DNA from: Halomonas litopenaei
Lineage (GTDB): Bacteria > Pseudomonadota > Gammaproteobacteria > Pseudomonadales > Halomonadaceae
DNA length: 64,000 bases
Assembly: GCF_017303055.1 (NCBI RefSeq)
Contig: NZ_JAEKJT010000008.1
Location: forward strand, 124,001 to 188,000
Direction of reading: 5' to 3'
A program made the translations under genes and the position numbers. The notes beneath the pieces were generated by a model. That model did no database searches and was not told where the DNA came from. It saw only the letters and a program-made list of their open reading frames with translations. The stretch's first letter is position 1; each line of letters starts with the position of its first letter. This document shows positions 51,188-62,070 of the stretch, in pieces.

Positions 51188-52636
51188 TCAACCGCCGTGA
51201 TGCCCCTCGTGCTCGCCCAGCGTGCGGTAGGCGGCGAAGGCGCCTACCGTGACGATCGCGACGATGGCCGGTAGCCAGTAGCCCTCGACGTAAGGCAGAG
51301 CGCGGAGGAACACGAAGGCCACCCCGGTGGGCGCGATGAAGCGCACCAGAAAGCGCCACAGGCTGAGCCAGCCAGCGCGCGTGTGCATCTCTTTCATGGA
51401 TTCGGTCTGGGTCAGTGACCAACCGGCAAAGAGCGCAATCAGCAGGCCGCAGAAGGGCAGCGTGATATGCGTTGTCAGTTCCAGCACCTCGAAGGCGTTG
51501 CGACCGAAAAGATCATGGAACGGGCTCTGTTCGGCCCAAAGATTGAAGCTGGCGACGGTCGCCAGTCCCAGCGCCCAGGCAACCCCCACGACGACCAGGA
51601 CCGCCGTCACCCGGCTCAGCGAAAAGCGTTCTACCAGATATGCCGCTACCGGCTCGATCAGCGATATGGCAGAGCTGACGGCAGCCCCCAGCACCAGCAC
51701 GAAGAAGATGGCGCCGATCAGCGCGCCGGAAGGCATGGCCGTGAAGGCTAGCGGCAGCGACACGAACATGAGTCCAGGGCCTTCATCGGGAGACAGGCCT
51801 GCTCCGAAGACCAGCGCGAAGATGGCCAGCCCCGCCAGAATGGCGACCAGGGTATCGATCACGGCCACGGTAAAGGCCGTGAGGGTCAACGACGTCTCGC
51901 TTGGCATATAGGCGCCGTAGGCCATGATCGCCCCCATGCCGAGGCTCAGGGTGAAGAAGGACTGGCCCAGGGCAACCAGCCAGCCTTCCAGGCTCAGATC
52001 GGAGAGCGAGAACGATAGCAGGAAGTCGCTGGCAGCGAGCATATCGCCTGCGGCAGCTGCATAGAACAGCACGACCAGCAGGATCACCAGCAAGGTAGGC
52101 ATCAGCAGGCGCAGGCCGCTTTCGAGGCCTCGGTGGACGCCGCGCGCCACGATGTACGCGCAGATCACCAGGAATAGCGTGTGATAGAGCGTCAGCTTGA
52201 TCGGTGAGCTGATCAGGCTGGCAAAGTCACTGGCGAGGGTTGCTGCGTCGGCACCTCGTAGCGAGCCCGTCAGCATCTCTCCCAGGTAGTGGATCGCCCA
52301 GCCACTGATGACGGAGTAGAAGCTGAGGATCAGCAGCGCCGAGAGTCCCCCCAGCCAACCGATGATTTCCCAGGCCCTCGAGGTCTTGTGACAGCGTGTC
52401 AGGAAGCGCATGCCCATGATCGGGCAGCGCCGGCTGTTGCGGCCCAGCATGATCTCGGCGATCAGAATCGGCACGCCGATGGCAAACACACACAGCGCGT
52501 ACACCAACAGGAAGGCACCACCGCCATGCTCGCCCACCAGATAAGGAAAGCGCCAGAGGTTGCCAAGCCCCACTGCTGAGCCAACCGCGGCCAGCAGGAA
52601 GGTGCCTTTGTGGGTCCAGATGTTGTCGCTGCTCAT
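51188..52636 (-). CDS. Sodium-dependent transporter, NSS family
   Basis: LeuT-fold symporter of 482 residues with about 12 helices. The first helix carries the sodium and substrate site AAVGSAVGLGNLWRFPYL. The gene order NSS-livG-livF-livH-livM on one strand with short gaps suggests shared transcription, giving two routes for hydrophobic amino acids. Substrate is inferred only. Confidence 0.92.
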   Translation of the reverse strand: MSSDNIWTHKGTFLLAAVGSAVGLGNLWRFPYLVGEHGGGAFLLVYALCVFAIGVPILIAEIMLGRNSRRCPIMGMRFLTRCHKTSRAWEIIGWLGGLSALLILSFYSVISGWAIHYLGEMLTGSLRGADAATLASDFASLISSPIKLTLYHTLFLVICAYIVARGVHRGLESGLRLLMPTLLVILLVVLFYAAAAGDMLAASDFLLSFSLSDLSLEGWLVALGQSFFTLSLGMGAIMAYGAYMPSETSLTLTAFTVAVIDTLVAILAGLAIFALVFGAGLSPDEGPGLMFVSLPLAFTAMPSGALIGAIFFVLVLGAAVSSAISLIEPVAAYLVERFSLSRVTAVLVVVGVAWALGLATVASFNLWAEQSPFHDLFGRNAFEVLELTTHITLPFCGLLIALFAGWSLTQTESMKEMHTRAGWLSLWRFLVRFIAPTGVAFVFLRALPYVEGYWLPAIVAIVTVGAFAAYRTLGEHEGHHGG

Positions 52637-52812
52637 GGGGCATCCGTCGACATGTCAGACTTGTCAGTCGGACTGACCGGGCGATGGCCCGGTCTCACAT
52701 GCCAACTTTGCGATACAAACGTATGCCTGACTAGAGGGGGTGCGTTTAGCAGGCGTTGGTGGGGCGTGATAGTGGCGGGCTTTTCATCTTGTCGACGATA
52801 GCCGTCGGGGTC

Positions 52813-53118
52813 TTAGCTGCCGACTCGCGGCGCCAGCGAGCGGTGGTCGTCGCCCAGGCGTACCGTATCACCGACCGACAGGTCACCGATGGACTGAGTG
52901 CGCTCCCCGGTTCTGACCGAGATAAGTGCCACCACGTCGCCAATGCTCGCGGTATCGTCATCGACCCGAGCTTCCACTTTTACCCTGACCGAGTATCCGT
53001 GATAGCGGCCGGCAATGATGCTGCCGATGTGGGCGGTGGGGTACTCGTCAGGCTTGTCGGCAAAATAGCGTTGTACGCTGTCGGCGCCGGGATCATCCCA
53101 TTCGACATGCTTGTGCAT
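52813..53118 (-). CDS. Hypothetical protein, 101 residues
   Basis: Soluble, acidic protein with an N-terminal MHKHVEWDDPGADSVQRYF followed by beta-rich sequence containing GRYHGYSVRVKVEARV and ALISVRTGER, and short repeats of the SIGD/SVGD type (TASIGDVV, QSIGDLSVGDTVRL). A GAGGAG ribosome site lies 8 bases before the ATG. I do not recognise the family. Confidence 0.6.
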   Translation of the reverse strand: MHKHVEWDDPGADSVQRYFADKPDEYPTAHIGSIIAGRYHGYSVRVKVEARVDDDTASIGDVVALISVRTGERTQSIGDLSVGDTVRLGDDHRSLAPRVGS

Positions 53119-53320
53119 TCGCGTGGCTCCTCGTTCGCGAAAGATGATGTTCTGTCCTTAGCATAGACCTGTCGGGGCAGGGTCGCCGACGGACCCCTTA
53201 CTCCGAAGCCATACTCCTGTGGCAGCTTATGGGCGGAGAAGTTCCTTTATCAAGCCCAGGCTGATAAATGCTCCATGGGGGGCGAGTCGGCCAATATGGC
53301 GGATGTCCCGCTACAAACGA

Positions 53321-53346
53321 CGATGCCCGCCAGAAGGCGGGCATCG
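53321..53346. terminator. Terminator after typA
   Basis: CGATGCCCGCC and GGCGGGCATCG form a perfect 11-bp stem with a 4-base loop, 22 bases after the typA stop (minus strand), followed there by TCGTTTG. Confidence 0.8.
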
Positions 53347-53367
53347 AGGCAACGGAAAGCGGCGCGA

Positions 53368-55194
53368 TTACTTCTTGCTGGCGCGCTTGCGTTCGTTTTC
53401 TGTCAGGAACTTCTTGCGCAGACGGATATGGTTCGGGGTGATCTCGACCAGCTCGTCGTCATCGAGGAATTCGATAGCCTGTTCCAGGGTGAAGCGCACC
53501 GGCGGAGTCAGCACGATGTTCTCGTCGTTACCGGAGGCGCGCATGTTATCAAGCTTCTTGCCCTTGGTCGGGTTTACCACCATGTCGTTGGCACGGTTGT
53601 TGATGCCGACCAGCATGCCCTCATAGACCTCGGTGCCGTGGTCGATGATCAGCTTGCCGCGCTCCTGCAGCGCATACAGGGCGTAGGCGAGGGCCTTGCC
53701 CGGTACCATGGACACCAGCACGCCGTTGCGACGCTCGATGGAGGCGTCGGGCTTGAGCGGGCCGTAATGATCGAAGCGGCTGGTCAGGATGCCGGTGCCT
53801 GACGTCAGGGTCAGGAATTGACCGCGGAAACCGATCAAGCCGCGCGCCGGAATGATGAAGTCAAGGCGCACGCGGCCCTTGCCATCCGGATTCATGTTCT
53901 TGAGCTCGCCCTTGCGGTAGCCGAGCTCTTCCATGATGGCGCCCTGATGCTGCTCTTCGCAGTCGATGATGACTTCTTCGTAGGGCTCCTGCTTTTCGCC
54001 ATCGATCTCGCGGATGATGACTTCAGGACGACCGACGGCCAGCTCGAAGCCTTCGCGACGCATGCTCTCGATCAGCACCGACAGGTGCAGCTCGCCGCGA
54101 CCGGAAACGATGAACTTCTCCGGTGATTCACCCTGCTCGACGCGCAGCGCGACGTTGTGGATCAGCTCCTGGTCCAGGCGATCCTTGATGTTGCGGCTGG
54201 TGACGAACTTGCCGTCCTTGCCTGCAAACGGTGAGTCGTTGACCTGGAAGGTCATGGAGACCGTCGGCTCGTCGACCGTCAGGGCCGGCAGTGCCTCGAC
54301 CGCAGCCGCGTCACAGATGGTGTCGGAGATGGCCAGTTCGTCGATACCGGTGATGCAGACGATGTCGCCGGCGGTGGCCTGCTCGGTCTGGACACGCTCA
54401 AGGCCCAGGTGAGTCATGACCTGGCCAATCTTGCCCTTGCGGGTCTGGCCTTCCTTGTTGATCACCACGACCTGCTGGTTCGGTGACATGGCGCCGCGAG
54501 TGATGCGACCAAGGCCGATGACGCCGACGTAGCTGGAGTAGTCGAGGGCCGAAATCTGCATCTGCAGCGGGCCATCGAGTTCAACCTTGGGCGGCTCGAC
54601 GATGTTGACGATGGACTGGAACATCGGCGTCATGTCCTCGGCCAGCTGGTCCGGTTCCGGACCGGCAATGCCGTTGAGCGCCGAGCAGTAGATGATCGGG
54701 AAGTCGAGCTGCTCGTCGCTGGCACCCAGGTTGTCGAACAGATCGAAGATCTGATCGATGACCCAGTCAGGACGTGCGCCGGGGCGGTCGATCTTGTTGA
54801 CGACAACGATCGGCTTCAGGCCCTGGTCGAAGGCTTTCTGGGTGACGAAGCGAGTCTGCGGCATCGGGCCGTCAACGGCATCGACCAGCAGCAGGACCGA
54901 GTCCACCATGGACATGACGCGCTCGACTTCGCCGCCGAAGTCAGCGTGTCCAGGGGTGTCCACGATGTTGATGTGGTAGTCCTGTCCCTCGGGAGAGCTC
55001 CAGCGGATCGCCGTGTTCTTGGCCAGGATCGTGATGCCACGTTCCTTTTCCTGGTCATTGGAGTCCATGATGCGCTCCTGCCCCTCGGCCTTGCGGTCCA
55101 GAGTGCCGGACTGGCTGAGCAGCTTGTCGACCAGGGTGGTTTTGCCGTGGTCGACGTGAGCGATGATGGCGATGTTGCGAAGATTCTCGATCAC
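53368..55194 (-). CDS. typA: Translational GTPase TypA/BipA
   Basis: Ribosome-associated GTPase of 608 residues (E. coli 607). GTP-binding motifs are [19 protein letters not shown] and [10 protein letters not shown]; the C-terminal half includes [12 protein letters not shown] and [14 protein letters not shown]. It helps large-subunit assembly in cold or stress. The true start is the GTG at 55194 ([10 protein letters not shown]), with AGGA 7 bases upstream and exact agreement with the E. coli N-terminus; an ATG 11 codons earlier is open but not supported. Confidence 0.97.
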   Translation of the reverse strand: MIENLRNIAIIAHVDHGKTTLVDKLLSQSGTLDRKAEGQERIMDSNDQEKERGITILAKNTAIRWSSPEGQDYHINIVDTPGHADFGGEVERVMSMVDSVLLLVDAVDGPMPQTRFVTQKAFDQGLKPIVVVNKIDRPGARPDWVIDQIFDLFDNLGASDEQLDFPIIYCSALNGIAGPEPDQLAEDMTPMFQSIVNIVEPPKVELDGPLQMQISALDYSSYVGVIGLGRITRGAMSPNQQVVVINKEGQTRKGKIGQVMTHLGLERVQTEQATAGDIVCITGIDELAISDTICDAAAVEALPALTVDEPTVSMTFQVNDSPFAGKDGKFVTSRNIKDRLDQELIHNVALRVEQGESPEKFIVSGRGELHLSVLIESMRREGFELAVGRPEVIIREIDGEKQEPYEEVIIDCEEQHQGAIMEELGYRKGELKNMNPDGKGRVRLDFIIPARGLIGFRGQFLTLTSGTGILTSRFDHYGPLKPDASIERRNGVLVSMVPGKALAYALYALQERGKLIIDHGTEVYEGMLVGINNRANDMVVNPTKGKKLDNMRASGNDENIVLTPPVRFTLEQAIEFLDDDELVEITPNHIRLRKKFLTENERKRASKK

Positions 55195-55451
55195 GACGGG
55201 ATCCTGCTGGAAAAAGTGGGGCCGCATTATAGGGCCTGGGTGATGACAACGACCAGCATTGTTGCGGTCAATCTATCCGTGAATTCTCAAGATACTGAAC
55301 TTTCAAGCACCTGCGTGACGCTGACTTGGCGCGTTAAGCCCCATTTTCAGGCGTTTTTGCGCGAGAAGGCGACAAGAAAGGAGTGGCTTGAGGTGCCATC
55401 TCTTGTATGCCCGCCTGTTTGAGGCGGCGCTTTTCGACGCCACGGCATAAC

Positions 55452-55493
55452 AATGTCTACACGACAACGTCTATATGACTACGTCTTTGTGAC
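55452..55493. repeat. Three 14-bp tandem repeats, array A
   Basis: AATGTCTACACGAC, AACGTCTATATGAC and TACGTCTTTGTGAC lie head to tail. Confidence 0.7.
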
Positions 55494-55622
55494 GCCTTGA
55501 TGAGAGGGCTCTCCCCGACGGTGTTCTATCAACATGAGTATCAGCGTCATCCAGCGGGTCGCTGAGGGGCCTGCCCCTGGCTGGCGCTTGTCAGGAATGT
55601 ACGGGGCTGCTGAATGGGAGCC

Positions 55623-55664
55623 GCTGCATCAGGGGCGCTGCATCAGGGCCATGGCATGAGGGCC
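55623..55664. repeat. Three 14-bp tandem repeats, array B
   Basis: GCTGCATCAGGGGC, GCTGCATCAGGGCC and ATGGCATGAGGGCC lie head to tail. The sequence is unrelated to array A but the period is the same. Confidence 0.7.
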
Positions 55665-55744
55665 GCAGGAGAGGCATGCTCAGGATGGCATGGGCCAACT
55701 ACGACATAACAGCCGTTGCTCGGCGGCTGCTGAGTAGCTGTCCC

Positions 55745-56263
55745 TCAGGCGCGCTGCACCAGCGCATTGGCCCGACAGGCCTTGAGCCGCGTGGCCAGGT
55801 CTTCTACGGCGCTCAGGTCCAGCGATGGATCAAAGCCTCCCAGGCGCTCGAACCAGTTGCGCTCTACGCCCAGTGCCCGTGTGGGCGTCTGTCGCAGCAG
55901 TTGGAACAGGGCCAGCGGACAAGGCCGAGATGGCCTGACCATGGGGCGTGATTCGTCGGCAGCCGCGGCCATCATGCGTTCTACCCAGGCTGAGTCCAGT
56001 GGGCCCAGGCAGAAGCCGAGCATTCGCCCATTGCAGTGAGAGGCTGCCAGGTTGAAGCGTCTCCCCATCGGCGCCGGACGGACGCGCACCAGCCGATAGT
56101 CTTTCGCGTGCTCGCCGAGCTGTTCAGAGGTGATGCCACCATCGTCGATGACTATGATCTCGCTGCGCCCCTGGAACAGGGCAATCTGCTGGCGTGCCTG
56201 CGTCAGCCGACAGGACAAATCCTTGCCGGTCAGGCGGGCATCGATGATCAGGCTGATATTCAC
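55745..56263 (-). CDS. Small glycosyltransferase family 2-like protein
   Basis: A 172-residue protein that resembles the short GT2 group: NISLIIDARL, SEIIVIDDGG (sugar-nucleotide site), RPAPMGRRFNLAASHCNG (as ARGRARQMNAGA in relatives), and WFERLGGFDPSL then AVEDLATRL. The usual metal-binding DXD segment at LHADT is replaced by FCLGPLD, so catalysis is doubtful. It is shorter than the roughly 230 residues of relatives. It stands alone between typA and glnA. The start at 56263 has CGGAG 11 bases upstream. Confidence 0.6.
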   Translation of the reverse strand: MNISLIIDARLTGKDLSCRLTQARQQIALFQGRSEIIVIDDGGITSEQLGEHAKDYRLVRVRPAPMGRRFNLAASHCNGRMLGFCLGPLDSAWVERMMAAAADESRPMVRPSRPCPLALFQLLRQTPTRALGVERNWFERLGGFDPSLDLSAVEDLATRLKACRANALVQRA

Positions 56264-56414
56264 GACGACACTCCGAGGCGGGTGACGCCGACCGTGACGG
56301 GAGGGCCGGCGACAAACGTAAGGAAGTGTATCCGCGCGTTGCAGAAGGTTCCAGCGACCCCTTACCCCTAGCGATCGCCTCGGCAGACTTCAGCGTCGAG
56401 ATGGTTGAGGGTTA

Positions 56415-56454
56415 TTTTGGTGCATAAAAGTTTCCGGCGCTTCATTTTGGTGCA
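56415..56454 (+). promoter_or_regulatory. Two NtrC half-sites upstream of glnA
   Basis: TTTTGGTGCA occurs at 56415-56424 and 56445-56454, 30 bp apart (about three helical turns), matching the right half of the NtrC site. A third TGGTGCA lies at 56566-56572 beside the promoter. Confidence 0.65.
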
Positions 56455-56576
56455 CAAGTGGGTCTTTGACGCGATGGCCGTGAGCTAATGCGCTATGCTG
56501 GAGCAGTAGTGGCGAGAACTTAAAATCGATGAAAAACATTGGGTTGAGATTTTTTTGATCAATGCTGGTGCAATGA

Positions 56577-56592
56577 TGGCACGCAACCTGCA
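56577..56592 (+). promoter_or_regulatory. Sigma54 promoter of glnA
   Basis: TGGCACGCAACCTGCA has GG at 56578 and GC at 56590 with exact 10-bp spacing, close to the -24/-12 consensus TGGCAC-N5-TTGCA. The predicted start of transcription is near 56603, about 170 bases before the glnA ATG. Confidence 0.8.
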
Positions 56593-56776
56593 TTGTTTCT
56601 GACAGTGTCATCGTGTCGAGCACGTCACCATGGGAACTGTCCCGGGAGCGTGCTACAAAGGATCCCGGTACCCCTTTTGCTCCCTGGATCATCCCCCAAT
56701 TCGAAGTCGGTGACATGGGATTGGTGCCGTCGCCCCAATGCTCGAGTCACGAACAAGTTTCACTCTGGAGGACCAC

Positions 56777-58183
56777 ATGTCAGACAAGACTCTCGCCCTG
56801 ATCAACGAACATGACGTCAAGTGGGTTGACCTGCGTTTCACCGACACTCGCGGCAAGGAACAGCACGTCACTATTCCGGCCTCCGAGGTCGACGAGGAAT
56901 TCTTCGAGAACGGCCAGATGTTCGATGGCTCCTCCATCAACGGCTGGAAGGGCATCAACGAGTCCGACATGATTCTGCGTCCGGAAGACGGCACCGGCTT
57001 CCTCGACCCCTTCACCGAAGACGCGACCCTGATTCTGCGTTGCGACATCATCGAGCCGGCTACCATGCAGGGCTACGAGCGCGACCCGCGTTCCATCGCC
57101 AAGCGCGCTGAGGCCTACCTGCAGTCTTCCGGCCTGGGTGATACTGCATTCTTCGGCCCCGAGCCCGAGTTCTTCATCTTTGATGAAGTGCATTGGAAGG
57201 CCGACATCGAAGGTGCGATGTACAAGATTTCCTCCGAAGAGGGTGCCTGGTCAACGGACCGCGCCGTCGAAGGCGGCAACCTGGGCCACCGTCCTCGGGT
57301 CAAGGGCGGCTACTTCCCGGTTCCCCCGGTGGACAGCTTCCATGACATGCGCGGCGCCATGTGTAACACCCTGGAAGCCATCGGCCAGAAGGTCGAGGTG
57401 CACCACCATGAGGTGTCCAACGCCGGCCAGAACGAAATTGGCGTAGCCTTCAACACCCTGGTCAAGAAGGCCGACGAAGTTCAGGAAATGAAGTACGTGA
57501 TCCACAATGTGGCCCACGCCTACGGCAAGACCGCCACCTTCATGCCGAAGCCCCTGGTCGGCGATAACGGCAGCGGCATGCACGTGCACCAGTCCTTCTG
57601 GAAGGACGGTCAGAACCAGTTTGCTGGCGACCAGTACGCTGGTCTGTCTGAAATGGCGCTGTTCTACATCGGCGGCATCATCAAGCACGCACGTGCGCTG
57701 AACGCCTTCACCAACGCTTCTACCAACTCGTACAAGCGTCTGGTGCCGGGCTTCGAAGCACCGGTCATGCTGGCCTACAGTGCCCGTAACCGCTCTGCGT
57801 CGATCCGTATTCCGTACACCGCCAGCCCCAAGGGCAAGCGTGTCGAGGCGCGTTTCCCTGACCCGACCGCCAACCCCTACCTGTGCTTCGCGGCCATGCT
57901 GATGGCGGGTATCGATGGCATCAAGAACAAGATCCATCCTGGCGATGCCATGGACAAGAACCTCTACGACCTGCCGCCGGAAGAAGGCAAGTCCATTCCG
58001 ACCGTGGCGGAAAGCCTCGACCAGGCGCTGGCGGCTCTCGACGAAGACCGCAGCTTCCTGACCGAAGGTGGTGTCTTCACCGACGACATGATCGATGCCT
58101 ACATCGAGCTCAAGAACGAAGACGTGGAGCGCCTGCGCATGACCACGCACCCGATCGAGTTCGACATGTACTACAGCTGCTGA
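56777..58183 (+). CDS. glnA: Glutamine synthetase type I
   Basis: Dodecameric enzyme of 468 residues that makes glutamine from glutamate, ammonia and ATP. Characteristic stretches are [33 protein letters not shown] and NRSASIRIP. The adenylylation Tyr lies in NLYDLPPEE, so it is the GSI-beta form under GlnE control. GGAGG precedes the ATG at 56777. Transcription is from a sigma54/NtrC promoter, and a strong terminator follows. Confidence 0.98.
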   Translation: MSDKTLALINEHDVKWVDLRFTDTRGKEQHVTIPASEVDEEFFENGQMFDGSSINGWKGINESDMILRPEDGTGFLDPFTEDATLILRCDIIEPATMQGYERDPRSIAKRAEAYLQSSGLGDTAFFGPEPEFFIFDEVHWKADIEGAMYKISSEEGAWSTDRAVEGGNLGHRPRVKGGYFPVPPVDSFHDMRGAMCNTLEAIGQKVEVHHHEVSNAGQNEIGVAFNTLVKKADEVQEMKYVIHNVAHAYGKTATFMPKPLVGDNGSGMHVHQSFWKDGQNQFAGDQYAGLSEMALFYIGGIIKHARALNAFTNASTNSYKRLVPGFEAPVMLAYSARNRSASIRIPYTASPKGKRVEARFPDPTANPYLCFAAMLMAGIDGIKNKIHPGDAMDKNLYDLPPEEGKSIPTVAESLDQALAALDEDRSFLTEGGVFTDDMIDAYIELKNEDVERLRMTTHPIEFDMYYSC

Positions 58184-58210
58184 TCCAGCGACGACGACAC
58201 CCCGTCGTAT

Positions 58211-58243
58211 ATCGGCCCCGCCTTGAGCGGGGCCGATTTTTTT
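58211..58243 (+). terminator. Strong terminator after glnA
   Basis: An 11-bp perfect stem (ATCGGCCCCGC and its complement) with a 5-base loop is followed by six T residues. Confidence 0.95.
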
Positions 58244-58333
58244 GGCCTGGCCTTGCCCTCGAGCAAGCGATGCCCTTGGCCTGGCAGGACAGGCATCGCA
58301 TGCTTGCCAGGACACCCCCATCAAGGAGCCACC

Positions 58334-59020
58334 GTGAAGCTACCACCGCGCTGCCGGCAGGCCATGTCGCCACAGCCGTCGGGCCGCCTGCCGGCTCGGC
58401 GATGCCGGTTGGAGCTGATGTGGCTGGGGTGGATATGGCGGGGGCGGATATGGCTTTGGCGAGTATCGAGAGGCCTGCTGCTGACGATACTGCTGCTGTA
58501 TGGCTCCCAGGGGAGTGCCGCCGATGCCCTCTATCGTCGCGTCGAACGTCATGGCGGCGTCACCTATAGCGATCGGCCGCTGGAAGGTGGAGAGCGCTTC
58601 GTGCCAGGGGCGCTCTCCCATGTGCCGAGTGCTCCTCTGCCCCCGGCACTGTCCCAGCTGCCGGGGGATATCAGCGCTGCTGCGCCGGGCTACCTGGCAC
58701 GGGAGGTACTGGCCATTGCCCGTCCGGCATCTGGCAGCGTGCTGCCCAGCGGCGCTGGCGGCAGCCTCGAGGTCGCGGCGGCCGTCAGCCCGCCTCTTGA
58801 CGCCGGTTATGTGCTGGGGCTTGAGGTCGATGGCGTGCTGGTGACGACGGGGGATTCTCCACTGACCCTGACTCAGCTCGAGCGGGGAGAGCACCGCATC
58901 GTCCTGGTCGTGATCGACCCTGATCGCAAGGTTCGCCAGCGCAGCGACGCTGTCGTGCTGCACGTGCAGCGAGCCCGCGTTGCGGTGCCCGCGACTTCCC
59001 GCCATGGGCCGTCATCGTAG
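58334..59020 (+). CDS. DUF4124 domain-containing secreted protein
   Basis: A 228-residue protein with a GTG start supported by AAGGAG 5 bases upstream. The N-terminus is rich in Arg and Trp (LMWLGWIWRGRIWLWR) before a hydrophobic signal segment and GSAADALYR. The DUF4124 domain follows (YRRVERHGGVTYSDRPLEG), then a beta-rich C-terminal domain with LGLEVDGVLVTTGDSPLTLTQL-type sequence. Genes of this kind lie between glnA and ntrB in related bacteria. The function is unknown. Confidence 0.78.
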   Translation: MKLPPRCRQAMSPQPSGRLPARRCRLELMWLGWIWRGRIWLWRVSRGLLLTILLLYGSQGSAADALYRRVERHGGVTYSDRPLEGGERFVPGALSHVPSAPLPPALSQLPGDISAAAPGYLAREVLAIARPASGSVLPSGAGGSLEVAAAVSPPLDAGYVLGLEVDGVLVTTGDSPLTLTQLERGEHRIVLVVIDPDRKVRQRSDAVVLHVQRARVAVPATSRHGPSS

Positions 59021-59171
59021 ATAGCGAATGCTCCCTGTCTCCCTTGTTCCCGTTCCCCCCGGTCCCCCTGTCCCCCTGGCAGCTCAGACATCTGGCCAGA
59101 GTCACGTCGGTCCCGGGTGGCCCGCTGGCGTGGCCCCAATCCCATTCGGCATAAGCCCTAAACCAGTGCAG

Positions 59172-59188
59172 TGCACCAGCTTGGTGCA
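59172..59188. promoter_or_regulatory. Perfect NtrC binding site upstream of ntrB
   Basis: TGCACCA-GCT-TGGTGCA is a perfect 17-bp dyad that matches the NtrC consensus. Its centre lies about 130 bp before the predicted sigma54 start site. Confidence 0.85.
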
Positions 59189-59248
59189 GTAGCATGTCCA
59201 TGGGGAGGAGTGTCCAGGCTCCCCCGTGGGACGACAGCGGGTACACGG

Positions 59249-59265
59249 CGCACCACGGTGGTCAT
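59249..59265. promoter_or_regulatory. Second, weaker NtrC site upstream of ntrB
   Basis: GCACCA-CGG-TGGTCA keeps most consensus positions and lies 77 bp after the perfect site, nearer the promoter. Confidence 0.5.
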
Positions 59266-59285
59266 CGTCTGGGTGAAAGCGAGTC

Positions 59286-59301
59286 TGGCCCGCTTCTTGC
59301 T
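59286..59301 (+). promoter_or_regulatory. Sigma54 promoter of ntrBC
   Basis: TGGCCCGCTTCTTGCT has GG at 59287 and GC at 59299 with 10-bp spacing, one change from the TGGCAC core. The predicted start of transcription is near 59312. Confidence 0.7.
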
Positions 59302-59417
59302 TGCATTAAGGAAGTGCACTCGCTGACGACGCCTGCTTCGGGATGGCGCCTTCAGCGCCTCGCAGGGGGGTGCACCTCACGCTCGGCTGAACGACTTCAT
59401 CTGCTCAGGATACGCTC

Positions 59418-60459
59418 ATGGCGTCAGGCATCATCGAACACCTCACCACGGCGGTTGTACTGCTTGATGAGGACTTGCGTCCAACGTGGATGAATCCCGC
59501 AGCGGAAGCCCTGCTGGCTGTCAGCGCTGCCCGAGTGATCGGCGTACCGCTGGGAGATTGGGTCGGCGGAGAAGACGATATCGCCGACGTGCTGGCGCGT
59601 GCCAGAGACGGTTTGCACCCCTATACCCAGCGTGAGGCGCGGCTGACCCTCGGCGGTGGCGAACCCTTGACGGTGGACTACACGGTGACGCCGTTGGCTC
59701 GGGATAGCCTGCTGCTCGAGCTGGAGCCGCGGGACCGGCTGTTGCGGATCTCGCGAGAAGAGGCCCTACAGTCGCGCCAGGAGACCATGAAGGTGCTGGC
59801 GCGAGGGTTGGCTCACGAGGTCAAGAACCCACTGGGCGGCATACGTGGCGCCGCACAGCTGCTGGAGCGTGACCTCGAGCAGACACCCGCGCTCAAGGAA
59901 TACACCCGCATCATCATTGAGGAAGTGGATCGACTCAGGGACCTGGTCGATTCCATGCTCGGGCCGAACCGCGTGAGCCGCCGGGAGCCTCTGAACATCC
60001 ACCGGGTGCTGGAGCGTGTCCGGGCACTGCTGCTGGTAGAGCAGCCCCAGGTCCGCATCGAGCGAGACTACGATCCCAGCCTGCCCGAGCTGATCGGTGA
60101 CGAAGCACAGCTTATCCAGGCCGTGCTCAACGTTGCGCGCAATGCAGTGCAGGCTCTGGTCGAGTCGGACACCCCAGACCCCGTGATCAGCCTGCGGACC
60201 CGGGCCAGACGCCAGTTCACCCTGGGGGCCCAGCGTCATCGCCTGGTCTGCGATGTCAGTGTAATCGACAACGGGCCAGGTATTCCCGACACCCTGCGTG
60301 ACACCCTGTTCTATCCAATGGTATCCGGACGGGCCGAGGGCAGCGGCCTGGGGCTGTCCATTGCCCAGTCGGTGCTGCATCAGCACGACGGGCTGATCGA
60401 ATGCGAGTCCGCCCCCGGACACACAGAATTTCGCTTGCTGATTCCTCTGGAGATGAGTC

Positions 60460-60467
<8 letters not shown>
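59418..60467 (+). CDS. ntrB: Nitrogen regulation sensor kinase NtrB (GlnL)
   Basis: Cytoplasmic histidine kinase of 349 residues: a PAS domain (about 1-110), the phosphorylated His in GLAHEVKNPLGGIRGAAQL, and the kinase N, G and second G boxes NVARNAVQAL, DNGPGIP and GSGLGLSIAQ. It phosphorylates NtrC when nitrogen is low, under GlnB/GlnK control. AGGA lies 7 bases before the ATG. It overlaps ntrC by eight bases. Confidence 0.96.
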
Positions 60468-61872
<1,405 letters not shown>

Positions 61873-62070
61873 GCGTGGTGGCCGCAGCAAGGGCATAACC
61901 TCTCTGTTGAAATTGACCTACCTCAAGGGGCGTATCACAAACGCTCAATGAGTGACCTAGAGTGATGGCGGAATAGCATATTCTCTCCAAACATTGTTTG
62001 AGCCGCCACGCTCTTGTCACCACGTTTGCAGCTTCAGCAGTGCTGCTGCGCTTCTGAGAGGGTCTTTCCC

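Larger units (their letters stand above)
55195..55744. other. 550-bp spacer with no gene; two 14-bp tandem arrays and a hairpin
   Basis: It holds the typA promoter region, a hairpin CCGCCT-GTTTG-AGGCGG followed by CGCTTTT at 55411-55434, and two arrays of three 14-bp repeats (55452-55493 and 55623-55664). No reading frame with a convincing ribosome site was seen. Confidence 0.6.
59021..59417 (+). other. 397-bp regulatory spacer before ntrB
   Basis: It opens with a pyrimidine-rich tract (about 59032-59082) and then carries two NtrC sites and a sigma54 promoter. No gene was seen. Confidence 0.65.

Noticed and set aside
55240..55422. Short frame rightward in the typA-GT2 spacer
   Set aside because: No ribosome site, no recognisable domain and it is a tail of an antisense frame through typA.
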